From the NCBI GenBank assembly GCA_032871835.1, contig CM065298.1, forward strand, positions 110,363,476 through 110,427,475: DNA of 64,000 bases, given 5' to 3'. Both the position numbers and the translations under genes were made by a program. The stretch is from Dipteronia dyeriana (lineage: Eukaryota; Streptophyta; Magnoliopsida; Sapindales; Sapindaceae). Below are positions 58,483 to 64,000 of this stretch, one piece after another. Positions within the stretch are counted from its first letter, which is position 1. Each line of letters begins with the position of its first letter. The notes beneath the pieces are model-generated. The model did not search any database, was not told the DNA's origin, and saw only the letters and a program-made list of their open reading frames with translations.

Positions 58483-59551
58483 TGATGAGAGCGTCGTCGT
58501 ACTCTCGTCAAAAGATATTTATAAGTTCAACCTCACAGGTGCTAGTGACTAATGACTAGTATAGCATGCAAGTAAGGGGATCATTCCCACAGAGAGGTGG
58601 TATCCGTCTAACTATCCATAGCTAAAGCATTATTGAAAGTGATGTAAATAGAACATGGAAATGTGAGAATGGTGTGTTTGAAGCGTATGTGAGGTATGAA
58701 TAAACTAAATTAAACTAAATTACACTAAGAATAGAAATGTAACGGGTGCTTGCCTTTCTAAATCAATTACACTACAAAGCAATATAAATTTGTCTAATCC
58801 TAAAGGCAAAGCACCCTAACTACATAACTAAAGGTGGATTGGAGAGATGCAAGATAGTGGTTACAATAGGTACATAAGTTCACCAAACACATAAGCTAGT
58901 CATGTTGATAATAAATATTCAAGCATCATTCAAAATGATTCAAAGGCTAGTTCTCTTGATTAAGGATTTTGAAACCAAATCATCTATTGTTACGAATCAT
59001 TTATTGATTTAGAAATACCAAAATCGAATCTCATCACTCAACCAAAGAGAAGAGTTTAGAGATAACCGAGATCGCTATTTCGTTTGCTCTCCATTCTCCT
59101 TGAAATCTACTTCAAAGATGGATGAAGAAAGTGTAGAGGTGGTGGTGGTAAGACAACCATTGAGGAAAACCCTCAGTGGAGTCTTTGAAGCTCTTTCATC
59201 TATTTTGCAGTGTTGAAGAACAAGAGGTGTTGGTGTTTGTCCAAGAATGTATGTATATGAGATGATATGACGAGATTGATTAATGACCAACAAGGTGGTG
59301 TATTTATAGTATTTAAAGGTTAGGGCACTATTTGGGTGTGAAAAGTCAAGTTTGCCCATAAAAATATCTTAGTTTGAAAGTGGATAAAGCTTTACCGACA
59401 TAATATGCTACTTCATTTTGCTAGGTCAAACTCACAGTAGGCTCTAGAAAACATTTTCAAGCGGCCTCTATAAGTTAAAACTCATAGTTCTAAGTTGTAG
59501 TACACTGCTACTTCATGCTACTAGGTCTAACTCGCAGTTCCAACTTCCAAC
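58483..59551 (-). repeat. Element H 5' LTR, interrupted by copia insertion
   Basis: The LTR end (...CTCATCA) is at 58483. A TATA box (CTATAAATACACC, minus strand near 59308) lies within. The LTR is cut at 59552, where the copia LTR begins; its remaining part is expected beyond the right edge of the window. Confidence 0.6.
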
Positions 59552-61548
59552 TGTTGGAACCCCGTTCACCGGTGACGCAATGGAAATGGATTTTAATTTT
59601 TTTTATACAGATCGTAATCTGTATCTGGGACCAGTGAACTTATGGTCGTATTTATTTTCGGAACAAATACATATACTAATTATTACACTAATAAAATATA
59701 TATGTAAATATATGAAACTGTAATCAATAATAAAAAGGAAGATTAAAAGAATCATACCAACGTTTGGAGACTCCTTCACTTTTCGATATGCCCCTGATCT
59801 GTACCACTGATCTTCCTAGCTATTCTCCGAACTGGTAACTGCGTGTGGGCGCGTCACGGTTCTTAGGAACTTAGGATGAAGGGTGTAGAGAAAAACGAAT
59901 GAAGAAACTTTTTCTTCTATGTGTTCCAAAAACTAGAACAATTCTAGTATTAAAATATTAATCAATATTTTTGTCAAAACTCTTTTTGACTTTTCTTTTT
60001 AAATCAACGTCAAGCACAAAACCAAAAACCATTTTCTTGTCTCTTATGCAAAACCAAAACAAAAACCACACCTTGGCTTCTTTTTTTTTATCAATGTATA
60101 AATATAAGCTGTGCGTTTTCACGCACACCACCTTTTTTTTTTAAATAATATATATCATATATATAATATTTAAAATTAAAAAAAAAAACTGATCAAATCT
60201 AGTTTGATTTTTAAAAACTTTCAAATAAAAATATCTCATATCTTTTATTTGATTTTAATTTTGAATTCAAACTATTTAAATTCAAAAACTAAATATTTAA
60301 TTTAATAAATTAAAATAATCATATTATCTTATTTTATTCAAAAATAAATATCAACATACACCCTCCATTTAGTGATTAATAACGTAATTAAATAATCTCA
60401 TTATTTAAGTTATTTAATCACCATTTTCTATTAATTAAATAATCTCATTATTCAATTAATTCTTAAATAAATACGTGTCACTTTCGTAACATAATTAACT
60501 TGACAATCCAATTAATTAACCGTGACCCTTGTTACCTAAATCGATCGGGATAGCAATGGGACCTAATGAACCCACAATATTTTGAGCTCCAGTAATCCTC
60601 GGAATCACTAATTAAACTCTTTAATTAATATTCCTTGATTATTAACTCCAGTGTTATTCCACTAAAAACCTGAAGCTGCACTCTCTCAACTGCAGACGTT
60701 TTTACACAAACCGATACAACTTGGTGTCCATCGATATAGCTATTACATATGGTGTGATCCTCCACAGTAGTTCATAATTAGAGCTGGGTCATAATGTCCG
60801 TTATACCCTCTAATTACATATATCCTTTAAGTTCCATTGATTATCTAATGGACAAGACATCCTATTTCCTCACGGAATTAAGAGAGCACTCATATTGTCC
60901 AAGCCCCGAATCAACCCTTAAGGGAACTGCCATCTACTTCTCACAAGAATGAGTGGATTCCACTATTACGCACAAACCTTACCAGCCACAAGCCAAACCG
61001 TAATCCCAACATACGGAGTATATTGATCAGAAAATGCATCTGACCTCACCCATGGTATATCAAAGACCACGATCTAACCTGAAGGAGTCGATAAGACACT
61101 CAGGATTAATATCACCCATATATAGCCATCATTAGTTGATATATATGAATCTCATCGGTAAACAGATCTTGGTGTGAGATTCATATAGATCATGGCCCAA
61201 TCCTATATGATCACATCATACAAGGTGCCTCCATTCCCGTATCTCACATGAATGATTCAGGATAGAATCACTGTACATTACGGAATGGACCGCAGCTATA
61301 GATTAACCACAAATAAAGTACCTAGCTTTATTTGCTATCTATGAACTCTTTAAATTGCACGTCTCTTACTGTATCTATTCGTATATGACACTCATATACA
61401 CAGTTCGAGATTACATCCGATAATCTAAGATGTTAATATGTACACAAGTTTATAAAATAAATAACATAACAAAATGAATTGAATCTTTCTTTTTATTTAC
61501 TTCATAAATCCATTTACAAGTTACATGTTTAGGGTATAAACCCCAACA
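59552..61548 (-). repeat. Ty1/copia element 3' LTR
   Basis: Read on the minus strand it starts TGTTGGGGTTTATACC (61548) and ends ...GGTTCCAACA (59552), so both ends carry TGTTGG/CCAACA. A polypurine tract, AAGTGGGAGA, lies just before it (61560-61550). 1997 bp, long for copia. AT-rich in the middle. Confidence 0.82.
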
Positions 61549-61562
61549 ATCTCCCACTTGCA

Positions 61563-64000
61563 CTAAAGCATGTGAGGCATGTCTCGTAACCCTAGATCAT
61601 CTAGGTGACCCGAAAACACTTTAGCCGGTAAGGTCTTCGTAAATGGATCAGCATGATTGTCTTGTGAGGCTATCTTGGTAATGATCACCTCTCCTCTCTG
61701 CACTATCTTTATGATGAGATGATACTTTCTCTCTATATGCTTCCCTCTCTTGTGGTTTCTTGGTTCTTTGAAATTATCCACAACACCACTGTTATCACAA
61801 TAAAGCGTGATGGGTTTATCCAGGGCTGGAACAACTTCCAGATCACTCAAGAACTTACGCAGCCAAACAACCTTTTTAGCAGCTTCACAAGCGGCTACAT
61901 ATTCGGCTTCTATGGTGGAGTCAGCAATGCAAAATTGCTTGATACTTCTCCATATAATGGCTCCACCACCCAGGGTGAATACTGATCAAGACATGGATTT
62001 CCTAGAATCTCTGTCTGACTGAAAATCAGAATCTGTGTATCCTAACGGGATCAAATCCTGTCCGAAATACACTCGCATATAATTTATCGTTCTCCGAAGA
62101 TACTTAAGAATAGTTTTGACAGCAACCTAATGATCCAATCCTGGGTTGGACTGATATCTGCTGACTACTCCCACTGCATAGCAGATGTCCGGTCTCGTGC
62201 ATAACATAACATACATGAGACTACCTACTGTCGATGCATAGGGTTCACGTCTCATATCCTCAACTTCTTGAGGTGTCTTAGGACACTGTTCCTTAGACAA
62301 GTGAACTCCATGTCTAGAAGGTAAATTACCTTTCTTAAAGTTCAGCATCGAAAATTGCATAAGAATCTTGTTGATATATGATGCCTGAGACAGTGCTATA
62401 AGTTTGTTCTTATGATCCCTTATAAGTTGGATCCTTAAAACATAAATTTCCTCTCCCAAATCTTTCATTTAGAATTGGCTATCTAGCCAGCCCTTTACAT
62501 CAGACAACACTCCCACATCATTCCCAATGAGTAGGATATCATCTACATATAGGACCAAGAAAACTACTTTCATATCAATATTGCGCTTGTAGACACAAGG
62601 CTCATCGATGTTCTGCTCGAAGCCATAGGTTTTGATCACATCATCAAACCTAATGTTCCAAGATCTAGATGCTTGCTTAAGTATATATATGGATATTTAC
62701 AGCTTGTATACCTTTTGCTCTTGATCTGGAGACACGAATCCCTCTGGTTGCATTATATAGATGCAGTCATCAAGATTTCCATTCAAGAATGCAGTCTTGA
62801 CGTCCATTTGTCAAATTTTATAATCGAAATAGGCAACAATAGATAAGAGAATGCTAATAGACTTAAACATGGCTACTGGCGAGAAGATCTCTTTATAATC
62901 GACCCCCTCTTTCTGGGTATAACCCTTGGCCACTAGCCTTGCCTTGAAGGTCTCTACCTTCCCGTCTACTCCTCTCTTTCTCTTATGGATCCACTTACAC
63001 CCTATGGGTTTTACCCCATCCGGTAAGTCTACAAGATCCCAGACTGAGTTAGAGTACATGGACTCCATCTCGAGATTCATGGCTTTAAGCCATTCCTCTT
63101 TATCAGGATCTTCCATTACATTCTTAAATATCAATGGATCATTCACACTATCAGTAGAGACAACACCTTGTCCCTCACCTATAGCTAAATAGTGTTCAGG
63201 TTGTCTCACAACCCTCTCACTACTTCTAGGTGGTAGTGTATCCTGATTAGGAACCATCTGACTCTCAGATGTTTATGGATCAATAACTCTTGTTGATGAA
63301 GCACTAGTCTCACCAGGCTCCAACTCATTTAATACAATCTTGGAACGAGATTTATGGTCACTAATGTAATTGTCCTCAAGAAACGTTGTATTTGTCGATA
63401 CACATACTTTGTTATCTTCGGGACTATAGAAGTGTCCACCTCTGGTCTCCTTGGAGTATCCTACAAACAGGAAGACAACAAACTTGGAGTCCAGCTTTCC
63501 AGTTCTGTTCTTCTGTACTTGTGCTGGATACCCCCATATACGAAAATGTCACAAACTAGCTTTATGACCATTCCACAACTTTAGGGGAGTCTTAGGAACA
63601 GATTTGGATGGCACTACATTCAAAATATATGCCGCTGTTTGTAACGCATATCCTTAGAAGGAATTTGGTAATGATGAGAAACTAATCATAGATCTCACCA
63701 TTTCCATTAGGGTTCTATTTCTCCTCTCCACTACACCATTTTGCTGAGGTGTACCGGGAGCTGTGAGTTGGGAAACTATCCCATGCTCGCCCATGAAGTC
63801 TTCAAACTCTTGTTCAAGGTACTCACCTCCACGATCCGATCGTAGTAACTTGATAGTCCTACCTAATTGATTCTCAACTTTAGCTCTGAATTCTTTGAAC
63901 TTTTCAAATGTTTTCGACTTTCGTTGCATCAGGTAGACGTATCCGTATTTTGAGTAGTCATCTATAAAGGTGACATAATACTCATAACCACCTCTAGTTT
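61563..64000 (-). pseudogene. Ty1/copia pol: integrase, RT, RNase H (right edge cut)
   Basis: One reading frame from the window edge to the TGA-type end near 61563. The integrase part has SDRGGEY (about 63830) and NGVVERRN (about 63730), two members of the D-D-E site. RT starts near 63160 (EEWLKAMNLEM, CKWIHKRK, ARLVAKGYTQKEGVDY). The catalytic YVDDI is at 62549-62535. RNase H near 61930-61780 has IEAEYVAACEAAKK and LYCDNSG. The frame is never shifted but holds about eight stops (near 63654, 63548, 63272, 62811, 62691, 62469, 62127 and 62020). Gag and the 5' LTR lie outside the window. Confidence 0.85.

Overview
The window is nuclear DNA of a flowering plant, probably a eudicot with a repeat-rich genome. 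The evidence is a spliced 12-exon plant gene, plant LTR retrotransposons, hAT and Mutator-type elements, a tRNA-derived SINE and integrated plant pararetrovirus DNA. I see no intact protein-coding gene, rRNA, tRNA or CRISPR array. Almost everything is broken, nested or duplicated.

1-18197: three related copies of an endogenous pararetrovirus (Caulimoviridae, florendovirus/petuvirus-like) lie in alternating orientation. Copy A (-) is cut by the left window edge, copy B (+) is a full unit of about 7.8 kb plus terminal redundancy, and copy C (-) is nearly full length. A and B meet head to head near 2226. B and C meet tail to tail near 10274-10290, making a near-palindrome of about 16 kb. Each copy has the tRNA-Met primer site, a long first ORF (movement protein, coat protein with zinc knuckle, aspartic protease, reverse transcriptase, RNase H) and, in B and C, a second ORF of unknown function. 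All are broken by stops and frameshifts.

18198-26440: TA-rich DNA holding a palindromic MITE-like element, then a fourth, clearly different pararetrovirus (copy D, +). D is also defective, is truncated in RNase H and is again bordered by TA-rich sequence.

26441-35810: a pseudogene of the plant organellar (mitochondrion/chloroplast) DNA polymerase I, with 12 recognisable exons. Site II motifs (GGCCCA) of the likely promoter are separated from the 5' UTR telo-box by a 905-bp Mutator-like element with a near-perfect 9-bp target duplication. Introns carry a SINE and a 128-bp tandem duplication. A 94-nt perfect-stem hairpin sits where exon 8 breaks off.

35900-44798: a minus-strand Ty3/gypsy element retaining gag and protease but no reverse transcriptase or integrase. 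A 1.6-kb Mutator-like element sits in its leader and a 590-bp hAT element in its 5' LTR, each with perfect target duplications.

44799-64000: more nested repeats. These are a hAT element, a Tat-type Ty3/gypsy fragment with LTR and decayed gag, the 3' part of another gypsy element, three copies of an unclassified repeat (two of them inverted), a second member of the 590-600-bp hAT family, a poly-G tract, the 5' LTR of another minus-strand gypsy element, and a Ty1/copia element (3' LTR plus pol, minus strand) inserted into that LTR and running off the right edge.
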